Part shown: one piece after another, positions 48,858 to 57,826 of the stretch
Layout of the letters: the number at the start of each line of letters is the position of its first letter
Numbering within the stretch: the stretch's first letter is position 1
Source: Halopseudomonas xinjiangensis
Lineage (GTDB): Bacteria > Pseudomonadota > Gammaproteobacteria > Pseudomonadales > Pseudomonadaceae
Direction: 5' to 3'
DNA length: 64,000 nt
Assembly: GCA_011050525.1 (NCBI GenBank)
Contig: DRFO01000020.1
Coordinates: 222,933-286,932, forward strand
The notes under the pieces: generated by a model
Seen by the model: the letters and a program-made list of their open reading frames with translations, nothing else
Databases searched by the model: none
What the model was told of the DNA's origin: nothing
Position numbers and translations under genes: made by a program

Positions 48858-51311
48858 ATGACCAAGAAAGCCGCGCCGCTGCGTTTGTCACCCGAACAGC
48901 TCACCGCTCCAGTCGATCTGAACGTGATGGGCTTTGTCACCACCGATGATCTGGAACCGTTCCGGGGCATTCTCGGCCAGGAACGTGCGGTGGAGGCCCT
49001 GCAGTTTGGCGTGGCCATGCATCGTCCAGGCTACAATGTTTTCGTCATGGGTGAGCCGGGCACCGGCCGTTTTTCCTATGTTATGCGCTATCTCAAGGCT
49101 GAGGCCAAGCGCCAGATCACCCCGGAAGACTGCGTCTACGTCAACAACTTCGACGAGCCAAGGGAGCCAAAGATAGTAACGCTGTCGCCCGGTACCGCTG
49201 GTGAGCTGATCAGCAATATAGAAAAACTCATCGAGAACCTGCTGGCCACCTTTCCTGCCGTGTTTGAGCACCCTGCATTTCAGCAGAAGAAAAGTGCCAT
49301 CGACCGCGGCTTCAATCAGCGCTATGACCGGGCCATCGATTCAGTGGAACGTCAGGCGCTGGACAAAAACGTTGCGATCTATCGCGATGCGCAGAACATA
49401 GCCTTTACGCCAATGAAAGAAGGCAAGGCGCTGGATGAGGCAGAATTCGCCCAGCTTGCCGATGAAGAGCGCGAGCGCTTTCATGTGGACATAGCCTCGC
49501 TGGAAGAGGTGCTCAACGAGGCGCTATCCAGCTTGCCGCAATGGAAGCGTGAGTCCAGCAACAGCTTGCGCGAGTTGAATGAGCAGACCATCACCGAGGC
49601 GACCCAGCCTCTCTTCGAGCCTCTCGCGGAGCTCTACAGCGGTAACCAGAAGGTTTGTGACTATCTGCAATCCATGCGCCATGACCTGCTTACTTCGGTG
49701 ATGGATTTTCTGGTGGACGAGCGCTCGCTGGAGGCTCGGCCGGATGCCTTCAAGAAGCAATTGCTCACTGAACAGTACTGCCCGAGCCTGATTGTAGGCC
49801 ATCCGGATAACGGCGGTGCGCCGGTAGTGCATGAGCCGCATCCCTCCTATGACAACCTGTTCGGCCGCGTCGAATACAGCTCGGAACAGGGAGCGCTGGT
49901 CACCAGTTTTCGGCATATTCGCCCTGGGGCGCTGCACCGCGCCAACGGGGGCTATCTGGTGCTGGAAGCGGAAAAACTGCTCACCGAGCCCTTTGTCTGG
50001 GAGGCGTTGAAGCGAGCCCTGCATTCCCGCCAGTTGAAAATTGAATCCCCCTGGGCTGACATGGGCCGCCTGACCACAGTGACGCTGACCCCGGAAGTCG
50101 TTCCGCTGATGGTCAAGGTAATCATCGTGGGTTCGCGGCACGTTTACTACACGCTGCAAGACGTGGATCCAGACTTTCAGGAAATGTTTCGGGTGCTGGT
50201 GGACTTCGATGAAGACCTGCCGCGCACCACCGACAGCATCGAAAACATGGCTCAACTGTTGAGGACACGCACCTCAGAGGAAGGGCTGGCACCGATGACA
50301 GCAGCGGCCGTGGCACGGGTCCTAACCTACAGCGCACGCCTTGCAGAACATCAGCATCGGCTATCGGCGCGTATCAGCGACATATTCCAGTTGGTGGCAG
50401 AGGCGGATTTCGTGCGGCAGCTTGCCGGTGATCCGCTGACCGACACCGCACACATTGAGAGAGCGCTGCGTGCCAAGGAAACGCGCACCGGCCGAGTGAG
50501 CGCTCGTATTCGGGAGGACATGCTCTCCGGTGTAATCCTGATCGATACTGACGGCGCGGCCGTAGGCAAATGCAACGGTCTCACGGTGCTTGAGGTAGGG
50601 GACTCGGTGTTTGGCGTACCGGCTCGCATTAGCGCCACTGTTTATCCTGGCGGCAGCGGGATTGTGGATATAGAGCGCGAAGTGAATCTTGGCCAGCCCA
50701 TCCACTCTAAAGGGGTGATGATTCTGACGGGTTACCTCGGCAGCCGTTACGCACAAAACTTCCCCCTGGAAATCTCGGCAAGCATCGCCCTGGAGCAATC
50801 CTACGGCTACGTCGATGGTGACAGCGCGTCGCTGGGAGAAGTCTGCGCCTTGATTTCCGCCTTGTCCCGTACGCCGTTGAAGCAATCGTTTGCCATTACC
50901 GGGTCAATAAACCAGTTTGGTGAAGTGCAGGCAGTCGGCGGGGTCAACGACAAGATCGAAGGGTTCTTCAGGCTCTGTGACGCGCGCGGGCTTACTGGAC
51001 ACCAGGGGGCGATTATTCCGCAGTCCAATGTGCCCAACCTGATGCTTGATCAGACGGTCCTCGAAGCAGTCAAGTCCGGCCAGTTTTCCATCTACGCCGT
51101 TCAGCATGTGGATGAGGCATTGGCGCTCTTGTCTGGGAAGGATGTAGGTGCCGCGAATGACAAGGGAGAATTCCCCGACGGTACCATCAATGCAATGGTG
51201 GTGGCGCGCCTGAAAGATATAGCCGAGATACCCAAGGAAGAAGACGAGGACGAAGACGACAATGAGAAGCCAAAAGCGAAGACTGGCAAGTCGAAGCTGA
51301 TCAGGCCGTGA
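48858..51311 (+). CDS. Lon-like ATP-dependent protease (AAA_32 type, AsrA-like)
   Basis: An 817-residue protease with an N-terminal AAA-like module and a C-terminal Lon peptidase domain. Ser656 (DGDSASLGE) and Lys699 (GGVNDKIEG) form the catalytic dyad, 43 residues apart as in classical Lon. The Walker A-like loop is GEPGTGRFS, with Arg in place of the invariant Lys. It resembles AsrA of P. aeruginosa, linked to the heat-shock response; that link is from memory. ATG 48858 has AAGGA upstream. The acidic C-terminal tail (EEDEDEDDNEK) is unusual for Lon. Confidence 0.88.
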   Translation: MTKKAAPLRLSPEQLTAPVDLNVMGFVTTDDLEPFRGILGQERAVEALQFGVAMHRPGYNVFVMGEPGTGRFSYVMRYLKAEAKRQITPEDCVYVNNFDEPREPKIVTLSPGTAGELISNIEKLIENLLATFPAVFEHPAFQQKKSAIDRGFNQRYDRAIDSVERQALDKNVAIYRDAQNIAFTPMKEGKALDEAEFAQLADEERERFHVDIASLEEVLNEALSSLPQWKRESSNSLRELNEQTITEATQPLFEPLAELYSGNQKVCDYLQSMRHDLLTSVMDFLVDERSLEARPDAFKKQLLTEQYCPSLIVGHPDNGGAPVVHEPHPSYDNLFGRVEYSSEQGALVTSFRHIRPGALHRANGGYLVLEAEKLLTEPFVWEALKRALHSRQLKIESPWADMGRLTTVTLTPEVVPLMVKVIIVGSRHVYYTLQDVDPDFQEMFRVLVDFDEDLPRTTDSIENMAQLLRTRTSEEGLAPMTAAAVARVLTYSARLAEHQHRLSARISDIFQLVAEADFVRQLAGDPLTDTAHIERALRAKETRTGRVSARIREDMLSGVILIDTDGAAVGKCNGLTVLEVGDSVFGVPARISATVYPGGSGIVDIEREVNLGQPIHSKGVMILTGYLGSRYAQNFPLEISASIALEQSYGYVDGDSASLGEVCALISALSRTPLKQSFAITGSINQFGEVQAVGGVNDKIEGFFRLCDARGLTGHQGAIIPQSNVPNLMLDQTVLEAVKSGQFSIYAVQHVDEALALLSGKDVGAANDKGEFPDGTINAMVVARLKDIAEIPKEEDEDEDDNEKPKAKTGKSKLIRP

Positions 51312-51375
51312 ACAATACCCGGCAGGCAGCTGAATTCAAGCTTCGCAGCGATCTCTCCCGAGGTTGTCAACTGTG

Positions 51376-51384
51376 TTATCCACA
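51376..51384 (+). promoter_or_regulatory. Perfect DnaA box 1
   Basis: TTATCCACA matches the strong DnaA box exactly and sits in a dyad (CTGTG-TTATC-CACAG). It lies 65 bases after the Lon-like gene. A TTGACA/TGTCAA dyad follows at 51411-51432. Confidence 0.55.
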
Positions 51385-51630
51385 GAATGTGTGCAAATTC
51401 TCAGCCAATTTTGACATTGCTGACATTGTCAATGGCTAGATAATTAGCATTTGACGGACGGGCCTGAATCTGGTTGAAAAAAGTAAATTGTGACGTACAG
51501 CCCAGACTTGGCGGGCTCTGTGGCCGGAACGCTAAAAACTTAAAATTGGCTTGGTTAAATTTTGAACTTTCTGGCGCTGCGCCTGTATTAGCTTGGCCCA
51601 ACCCGATCTATTAGGAGACTGCCCACAGAG

Positions 51631-51639
51631 TTATCCACA
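51631..51639 (+). promoter_or_regulatory. Perfect DnaA box 2
   Basis: A second exact TTATCCACA, 255 bases from the first, in the same orientation and 65 bases before the UPF0114 start. TTATGTGAA just after it is a weak further match. Confidence 0.55.
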
Positions 51640-51703
51640 GATTATGTGAACAACTTTTCAGGCCGCATCAAACGATCATTTGAATAGGGGTAATAGCGTT
51701 ACT

Positions 51704-52219
51704 ATGGAAAGGTTCTTCGAAAATCTGCTCTACTCGGCGCGCTGGATACTGGCGCCAATCTATCTGGGCCTGTCGTTTGCCTTGTTTGCACTGGCGGTAA
51801 AATTTTTCCAGGAGGTCTTTCATCTTTTGCCGCATCTGCTGAGCATTGCCGAAGCGGATCTGATTCTGGTAGTTCTCTCGCTGGTCGACATGGCCTTGGT
51901 TGGTGGTTTGCTCGTTATGGTAATGATTTCCGGCTATGAGAATTTCGTTTCGCAACTGGATATCGATGAGGGCAAGGAGAAGCTGAGCTGGCTTGGCAAG
52001 ATGGATTCCGGCTCGCTGAAAATGAAAGTAGCTGCATCTATTGTGGCTATCTCATCCATCCATCTGTTGAAGGTGTTCATGAATGCGCAGAACATCGATA
52101 ACGATAAGCTAATGTGGTACGTAATCATTCATATGACCTTCGTGATATCAGCGTTCGGGATGGGCTTGCTGGACAAGGTCGCCAAGGTGGACAAACCAGG
52201 CAAGCTCGACAAGCTTTAA
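51704..52219 (+). CDS. UPF0114 family inner membrane protein (YqhA-like)
   Basis: A 171-residue protein with four hydrophobic segments. [20 protein letters not shown] at the start and [17 protein letters not shown] in the middle are the UPF0114 signature. The C-terminal tail is soluble and lysine-rich. No function is known for the family. ATG 51704 is preferred over an in-frame ATG 24 bases upstream because relatives begin MERF; AGGGG lies upstream at a slightly long distance. The region before it carries the two DnaA boxes. Confidence 0.85.
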   Translation: MERFFENLLYSARWILAPIYLGLSFALFALAVKFFQEVFHLLPHLLSIAEADLILVVLSLVDMALVGGLLVMVMISGYENFVSQLDIDEGKEKLSWLGKMDSGSLKMKVAASIVAISSIHLLKVFMNAQNIDNDKLMWYVIIHMTFVISAFGMGLLDKVAKVDKPGKLDKL

Positions 52220-52267
52220 CTACAGTTTTTACCCACCCCAGATTTCCGTTCGCCAGAGGGTTCAGTC

Positions 52268-53812
52268 ATGACGGTGCGTAATCTGATATTGATTCTAGGC
52301 GACCAGCTCAGCCTGCAGATCAGTTCTTTACGCAACGTCGATCCTCAGCGGGACCGCATCCTGATGGCGGAAGTATCCGAAGAAGGGCGCTACGTTCCGC
52401 ATCACCCCAAGAAGATTCTGTTCGTGCTGTCGGCCATGCGGCATTTTGCCGAGGAGCTGCGAGCGGCGGGCTTTGCGGTGGACTATATCGTTCTCGACGC
52501 CCAGGATAATAGCGGGTCGCTCCTCGGCGAGTTGGGTAAGGCTCGGGAGCGTCTGCGGCCTGAGGGGGTGCTGATTACTCAGCCAGGCGAATGGCGCCTG
52601 TTTGAGGCTTTCAGCAAGCAGCTTTCCCAATGGCCGGAGCTGATGTTGCTGGAAGATGACCGGTTCTTCTGCAGCCGTGAGCGCTTCGAAAAGTGGTCCA
52701 GAGATCGCAAGCAACTGCGCATGGAATATTTTTATCGCGAGATGCGCAAGGAATCCGGCCTGCTGATGAGCGCAGCCGGGCAGCCCGAAGGGGACGCCTG
52801 GAACTTCGATGCCGACAATCGCAAGCCTTTGCCAAAAAGCAAGGCTATCCCCGAACAGCCGCATTTTCCTATGGACGATGTCACCGGGTCCGTTCAGAAA
52901 CTGGTGGCTGACCATTTTGCGGATCATTACGGAATACTTTCCGGCTTCGATTATCCCGTGACCCGGGCTGATTCGCAGAAACTTTGGCAGTCCTTTATCG
53001 ATCAGGGACTGCCAGATTTCGGCGATTATCAGGATGCGATGGCTGATGACGAACCCTACCTATTCCATGCCAGAATCGCCGCGGCCATGAATGTTGGTCT
53101 GCTCGATCCCAAGCAGGTCTGTCTGGATGTACAAACGGCATGGCAGCAAGGCAAGGTACCGCTGAATGCCGCCGAAGGATTTATCCGCCAGATTCTTGGT
53201 TGGCGGGAATATGTTCGCGGTATTTACTGGTTGATGATGCCTGAGTATGGGCAGCGCAACGCATTGGGTAACAAGCGGAACCTGCCGGAATTCTACTGGA
53301 CAGGCGCTACCCGCATGCGCTGTATGCAGCAAGCCATCGGGCAAACGCTTGAGCACGCTTACGCCCACCATATTCAGCGGTTGATGGTAACCGGCAATTT
53401 TGCCCTGTTGGCCGGGATTGAACCCCGGCAAATATGCGATTGGTATCTGGCGGTGTATCTGGATGCCTATGACTGGGTGGAACTGCCGAATACCCTGGGC
53501 ATGGTCATGCATGCGGATGGGGGGTATCTGGGGTCAAAGCCCTATTGCGCCAGTGGGCAATACATCAAGCGGATGTCCAATCACTGCCAGGGCTGCGCCT
53601 ACAAGGTCACGGAACAGACTGGCGAGAAGGCTTGCCCGTTCAACTCCCTGTATTGGCATTTTCTGATGAGACACCGGGAGCAACTTGGCAGCAACCACCG
53701 GATGTCTATGGTGTACCGCAATCTTGATCGCATGGAGCCGGCCAAGCAGGCCGCTCTGTGGGAATGGGGCGAAAAACTGCTTTCCCGGCTGGATGCTGGC
53801 GAGGCATTGTGA
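52268..53812 (+). CDS. Iron-sulphur bacterial cryptochrome/photolyase (FeS-BCP, PhrB-like)
   Basis: A 514-residue photolyase-related protein of the class with a 4Fe-4S cluster, expected to repair (6-4) photoproducts with light. The four cluster cysteines fit PhrB of Agrobacterium with a +2 shift: Cys352 (MRCMQQ), Cys440 and Cys443 (HCQGC) and Cys456 (ACPFN). The FAD region TGNFALLAGIEPRQICDWYLAVYLDAYDW (shown in two parts around 53390-53480) is typical. The N-terminal Rossmann-like antenna domain starts LILILGDQL. It has GAGGG upstream and is convergent with rlmG. Confidence 0.9.
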   Translation: MTVRNLILILGDQLSLQISSLRNVDPQRDRILMAEVSEEGRYVPHHPKKILFVLSAMRHFAEELRAAGFAVDYIVLDAQDNSGSLLGELGKARERLRPEGVLITQPGEWRLFEAFSKQLSQWPELMLLEDDRFFCSRERFEKWSRDRKQLRMEYFYREMRKESGLLMSAAGQPEGDAWNFDADNRKPLPKSKAIPEQPHFPMDDVTGSVQKLVADHFADHYGILSGFDYPVTRADSQKLWQSFIDQGLPDFGDYQDAMADDEPYLFHARIAAAMNVGLLDPKQVCLDVQTAWQQGKVPLNAAEGFIRQILGWREYVRGIYWLMMPEYGQRNALGNKRNLPEFYWTGATRMRCMQQAIGQTLEHAYAHHIQRLMVTGNFALLAGIEPRQICDWYLAVYLDAYDWVELPNTLGMVMHADGGYLGSKPYCASGQYIKRMSNHCQGCAYKVTEQTGEKACPFNSLYWHFLMRHREQLGSNHRMSMVYRNLDRMEPAKQAALWEWGEKLLSRLDAGEAL

Positions 53813-53851
53813 AATGCCGCACCCAGCGGGATTGACTGCCGCTGCGCCTAC

Positions 53852-54973
53852 CTAGTTGAAACCGCGCAGCACCACGAACTTTGGATTGGCGGCGATCTGC
53901 TCGACTTTGTTGAAGCAACGCTTGAGCTTGACGTGGTAACCCAGATGGCGATTCCCAACGATCATCAGGCCGCCCTCGGGGGTGAGGGCTTTGCCGGTCT
54001 GCTCGAACAACCGCATGGCGATCTCGTCGCCGATAACCTGTAGCTGATGAAACGGCGGGTTACAGAGCACCAGGTCGGCGCTCTTGGGCGCTGCATCAAT
54101 CAACCCATCGCTTACCAGGAATTCGGCGCGCCGGTCCGGAAAGGCTGCGCTGAAGTTCAGCTTGGCTGAGGCAATCGCCGCATAGGACTCGTCAATGAAC
54201 AGAAGCGATGCCTCGGGGTTGCGATGCGCCGCCATGATACCCAGAGCGCCGTTTCCGCACCCCAGATCGACTATGCGCGCTTCGCCTTGGTTAAAGGGGA
54301 TGCACGACAACATGGCTCGGGTGCCGTTATCCAGTTTCTCCTGGGAAAACACGCCGGGGAGGTTGGTCAGCTGAAAGCTGGTTTCCGGCAGTTCATAGCG
54401 GGTGCTGGGCGTGGTGGCGTCGGGCGTGAGCCCTGAATCGAAGCGGGCTGTTAGCAAGCGCGCCTTCTTCCATGCCAGCGAGGCCTGGTAGGGCCCGATG
54501 TATTTGGCCAGAAGGTCGCCAGCGCTGTGCGGCAGATGCTTGATCATGGCCCCGGCAATGACTTGAGCGCCTTCGGCGAGATGCGGCCGCAGCCGGATCA
54601 ACTGATCTTCCAGCAGAGCCAGGCTTTTGGGAACGCGTAACAGAACGCGATGGTAAGGCCCCGCAAGCTCTTCCTGGCTGTTGATGCAGCGCACCGCGTC
54701 GACGCTGAGGTTGTTCAAATCCAGATTGGTGCGCAGCGCCCGCTCGGCAAGATGTGAATCCCCGAAACTATGCGGCTTTTGGGCGGCCAAGGCGCAGCCA
54801 AGGGTACCAAAGGTGTCATTGACGACCAGTGTCGACACGCCTGGTCCAGCCTGGTCGGCGAGGGTCTGGAGTAGATACAGATCGGCCGTGTCGAACGGCT
54901 GAAGGGTAGGGTTGCTGGTCGGAGGATAACGCTCCAGCTCTAACGGGCCGAATGGGGTTTCACAGGATTGCAT
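53852..54973 (-). CDS. rlmG: 23S rRNA (guanine-1835-N2)-methyltransferase RlmG
   Basis: A 373-residue SAM-dependent methyltransferase with duplicated Rossmann domains; RlmG modifies G1835 of 23S rRNA. The catalytic half has IVDLGCGNGALGIMA (SAM site) and LCNPPFHQ (NPPF motif). The N-terminal half keeps the fold but has no SAM motif, as in RlmG and RsmC. ATG 54973 begins near the family start TPFGPLELERYP; an extra 14 residues from 55015 look unlikely. Confidence 0.9.
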   Translation of the reverse strand: MQSCETPFGPLELERYPPTSNPTLQPFDTADLYLLQTLADQAGPGVSTLVVNDTFGTLGCALAAQKPHSFGDSHLAERALRTNLDLNNLSVDAVRCINSQEELAGPYHRVLLRVPKSLALLEDQLIRLRPHLAEGAQVIAGAMIKHLPHSAGDLLAKYIGPYQASLAWKKARLLTARFDSGLTPDATTPSTRYELPETSFQLTNLPGVFSQEKLDNGTRAMLSCIPFNQGEARIVDLGCGNGALGIMAAHRNPEASLLFIDESYAAIASAKLNFSAAFPDRRAEFLVSDGLIDAAPKSADLVLCNPPFHQLQVIGDEIAMRLFEQTGKALTPEGGLMIVGNRHLGYHVKLKRCFNKVEQIAANPKFVVLRGFN

Positions 54974-55034
54974 GGCGTCGCCGGGTTGTTTGTCAGGGCG
55001 CGCAGTATAGCGCACCCGCCCAGATCAGACCTGC

Positions 55035-55448
55035 CTATCGGGATTGCTGCTTGAGCAGGTCGCGGATCTCGCTCAACAGGATCTCCTGCTTGCTAAGCGT
55101 TTCAGGAGCCGGCGGCGTGGGCGCCACTTCCTCCTTGCGCTTGAGATTGTTCATGACCTTGATGGCGACAAAGATGGCAGCGGCAATGATCAGGAAATCC
55201 ACAATGCTCTGAATGAACAGCCCATAACCCAGCGTAACGGCGGGTATGTCGCCCTGGGCCTGCCTGAGAACAATAGCCAGATCGGCGAAATCGACTCCGC
55301 CTATGATCAGGCCGAGCGGGGGCATCACCACGTTGGCGACGAAAGATGACACTACCTTGCCGAAGGCGGCGCCAATAATGATGCCCACCGCCATATCGAC
55401 GACATTGCCGCGCATGGCGAAGGCTTTGAATTCCTGAGCAAGCTTCAT
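55035..55448 (-). CDS. mscL: Large-conductance mechanosensitive channel MscL
   Basis: A 137-residue inner membrane pentamer subunit that opens under turgor stress. The N-terminal amphipathic helix ([20 protein letters not shown]), TM1 with [13 protein letters not shown], a periplasmic loop and TM2 ([15 protein letters not shown]) are clear, followed by the C-terminal bundle. ATG 55448 with GGGGAAA upstream is preferred to GTG 55451. It is on the same strand as pap but separated by 64 bases. Confidence 0.96.
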   Translation of the reverse strand: MKLAQEFKAFAMRGNVVDMAVGIIIGAAFGKVVSSFVANVVMPPLGLIIGGVDFADLAIVLRQAQGDIPAVTLGYGLFIQSIVDFLIIAAAIFVAIKVMNNLKRKEEVAPTPPAPETLSKQEILLSEIRDLLKQQSR

Positions 55449-55515
55449 CACAGTTTCCCCGAGTTGCGCCCCATCGGCGTTGTTGGAGAATAGCCAGCTT
55501 TGTCTGGGCTGTATA

Positions 55516-56961
55516 TCAGCGCAAGGCTTTGCGTAGGGTCTCGCAGACGATCTTCAGCGTTTCTACCCGTGCGTAACGTTTGTCTTGCGCAGAAATGAGA
55601 TGCCAGGGCGCCTGCGGGGCGCTGGTCAGATCGACCATATCATTCACGGCTTGTTCGTAGGCCGGCCATTGTTTGCGGTTACGCCAGTCTTCGTCGGTCA
55701 GCTTGTAGCGTTTGACAGGGGAGGCGTCACGAGCTTCAAAACGCTTGAGTTGCTCGCCTTCGGAGATGGACAGCCAGAACTTGATTACGACTGTCCCGGC
55801 TTGCACCAGCTGAGTTTCAAAATCGTTGATCTGCTGATAAGCGCGTTGCCACCCGGTATCGTCGACGAAGCCTTCGACCCGCTCCACCAATACCCGCCCG
55901 TAATAGCTGCGATCAAATACAACAACGGAGCCGGGGGCAGGAACGCGTCGCCAGAATCGCCATAGATAGGGGTGACTGCGTTCTTCCTCAGTCGGCGCGC
56001 TGGTGCCGTGCACACGCAGGTAACGCGGGTCCAGGCATTGGGTGATACGGCGGATCGCACCGCCCTTGCCGGCAGCGTCGGTACCCTCAAAAACCAGAAG
56101 CAGGCTCCGGCGGGAAAACGCTGGATGGCGTATCAGTTCGCGCAACAGATTCTGGTAATGCTCAAGTTGCTGTTTGTAAACGGGCTTGTCCAACTGAAGC
56201 TGATAATCAAGCTTGCCCAAATGGGCGGTGTTGGAACTGGTCCAGTCCGACGCTTTGGCCTTGCCTATTGGCTTCAGCATCTGCTGCATCGCCAGCAATA
56301 CGATTTGCCCTATCTGCAGGTCGCGATGGCGGGCATCATGACTTTCGACGCGTGTCCAGGGGGCCTGTGCGGTAGACGTGAGTTCGCTCATCAGTCGCGC
56401 ACTTTCACGAACCTGTTCGTAGTCGGCTGCGCTGAAATCGCCCCATTCGCGCATGGCGACTGTCTGCTTCAACTCCGGATCAATGGGTGGTCTTGTCTTC
56501 ACGCTATCAGGGGTGAGGTGTAGCCAGAGCTTGACCAGGGTTACCCCTTCGTCGACTAGGGCCTGTTCGAATCTGACGATGTTCTGCATTTCCCGTTCAA
56601 ACGCAGCTTTGGATATTTTGCCGCGGCTGAGCTGCATCAGCGGTTGGTGATACCAGGAGCCGAGATAGAAACCCAATTGACCGGCAGGAGGCAGGCTGCG
56701 CCAGTAACGCCAGAGTCTGGGCATTTTGCGTTCGATGCTGTTGGGAAGGGCGAAGGCGCGAGTACTGAGGAAGCGGTTGTCGAGAGCATCATAGAAGGCG
56801 TAGATGGCCTCCGCTTTCCCTGCAAAGTCGTTACCACTGATTAAAACGAGCAGCGGGCCCTTGCTGGCCTTGCGCAGATCGAACTGCGCGTCAAGCAGCG
56901 CTTCGGTCAATTTTGCGAGCTGTTTTTTCAATGCTTTTTTGTCGAGGGGCTGTTCAGACAT
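55516..56961 (-). CDS. pap: Polyphosphate:AMP phosphotransferase (PPK2 class II)
   Basis: A 481-residue protein with two fused PPK2 domains, the class II arrangement that converts AMP to ADP with polyphosphate. The N-terminal copy has [15 protein letters not shown] (divergent P-loop) and the C-terminal copy has the better one, [16 protein letters not shown], then [16 protein letters not shown]. Only the second domain is expected to be active. The start overlaps the EAL gene by eight bases, so the two may be translationally coupled, linking polyphosphate and cyclic di-GMP control. Confidence 0.9.
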   Translation of the reverse strand: MSEQPLDKKALKKQLAKLTEALLDAQFDLRKASKGPLLVLISGNDFAGKAEAIYAFYDALDNRFLSTRAFALPNSIERKMPRLWRYWRSLPPAGQLGFYLGSWYHQPLMQLSRGKISKAAFEREMQNIVRFEQALVDEGVTLVKLWLHLTPDSVKTRPPIDPELKQTVAMREWGDFSAADYEQVRESARLMSELTSTAQAPWTRVESHDARHRDLQIGQIVLLAMQQMLKPIGKAKASDWTSSNTAHLGKLDYQLQLDKPVYKQQLEHYQNLLRELIRHPAFSRRSLLLVFEGTDAAGKGGAIRRITQCLDPRYLRVHGTSAPTEEERSHPYLWRFWRRVPAPGSVVVFDRSYYGRVLVERVEGFVDDTGWQRAYQQINDFETQLVQAGTVVIKFWLSISEGEQLKRFEARDASPVKRYKLTDEDWRNRKQWPAYEQAVNDMVDLTSAPQAPWHLISAQDKRYARVETLKIVCETLRKALR

Positions 56962-57718
56962 GCGAGGGCCAGTTCACCTCGGGCAAGTGTTCAAAGCCTG
57001 GCTTGGCAAACAGGTAACCCTGGAACAGATGGATATCCAGGGTGCGCAAAAATTTGAGCTCTTCCACACTTTCAATACCTTCGGCAATAATCTCAATGCC
57101 CAGGACCTGACATACCCCAACTATTCCCTGGACTATCGCCTGACGAACCGGATGCTTATCGATATTGCGTATCAGGTCCATATCCAGCTTGATGATATCC
57201 GGCTGGAATTCGGCGAGCAGATTCAAGCCTGAGTAGCCAGATCCAAAATCGTCTATGGCTGTCTTGAAACCCTGCCGCTTGTATTCTTCCATGATGCCCT
57301 TGAGGTGATGCTTGTCTACCACCCGTTCGTTTTCGGTGATTTCGAAAATCAGTTTGTCGGTGGGAAAGTTCGATCTTGCGGCGGCTTCCAGCGTGGCCCG
57401 GATGCAGGTCGCCGGGTGGTAGACAGCGTTGGGTAGAAAATTGATGCTGACAAAGCAGGGTATTCCAAGCCTGGCGGCCAGCTCCACGGCGGTAACCCGA
57501 CACTTCTGATCAAAAAGGTAACGATTCTGTTCGTTGACGCGTGCGAGTATGCCGAGCGCCCCGCTGCCATCCTTTCCCCGAACGAGGGCCTCATAGGCGA
57601 ACACGCTTTGATCGCGCATATCGACAATCGGCTGGAACGCCATGGTGAACTCGAAGTCCAGCTCTTGGCCGTCTTTGCAGGCTGCACAAGCGTTGGGTTT
57701 TTCCGTCTGGCTGGTCAT
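56954..57718 (-). CDS. EAL domain protein (cyclic di-GMP phosphodiesterase)
   Basis: A 254-residue stand-alone EAL protein. Metal and catalytic residues look complete: EALVRG (EAL), SINFLPNA (Asn), FEITENERVVD (Glu), AIDDFGSGYSGL (DDFGxG), IIKLDMDLI (Lys) and IAEGIES (Glu), so activity is likely. There is no GGDEF or transmembrane part. The N-terminus has a CAACKD cluster (two Cys in the first 14 residues), perhaps a metal or redox switch. ATG 57718 with AGAGACC upstream is preferred to an extended start at 57748. It overlaps pap by eight bases. Confidence 0.9.
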   Translation of the reverse strand: MTSQTEKPNACAACKDGQELDFEFTMAFQPIVDMRDQSVFAYEALVRGKDGSGALGILARVNEQNRYLFDQKCRVTAVELAARLGIPCFVSINFLPNAVYHPATCIRATLEAAARSNFPTDKLIFEITENERVVDKHHLKGIMEEYKRQGFKTAIDDFGSGYSGLNLLAEFQPDIIKLDMDLIRNIDKHPVRQAIVQGIVGVCQVLGIEIIAEGIESVEELKFLRTLDIHLFQGYLFAKPGFEHLPEVNWPSHV

Positions 57719-57826
57719 ACAATGGTCTCTTTTGCGAATGTCAGACAATATAACGATTTTTAACGAGACACCATTGCCGAGGCGCTCCAGGCCGTTGGAA
57801 TGGCTCTTTTGGACAGTGGAGGATCC

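Larger units (their letters stand above)
51312..51703. other. 392-base AT-richer gap with two DnaA boxes
   Basis: No gene is seen between the Lon-like gene and the UPF0114 gene. The gap has two exact TTATCCACA sites in the same orientation (51376 and 51631) and AT-rich sequence between them. It is not next to dnaA or rpmH, so an origin is unlikely; DnaA-controlled transcription or titration are options. Confidence 0.5.

Noticed and set aside
51312..51703. Chromosome origin
   Set aside because: Only two DnaA boxes and no dnaA, dnaN, rpmH or gyrB neighbours; more likely a DnaA-controlled locus.
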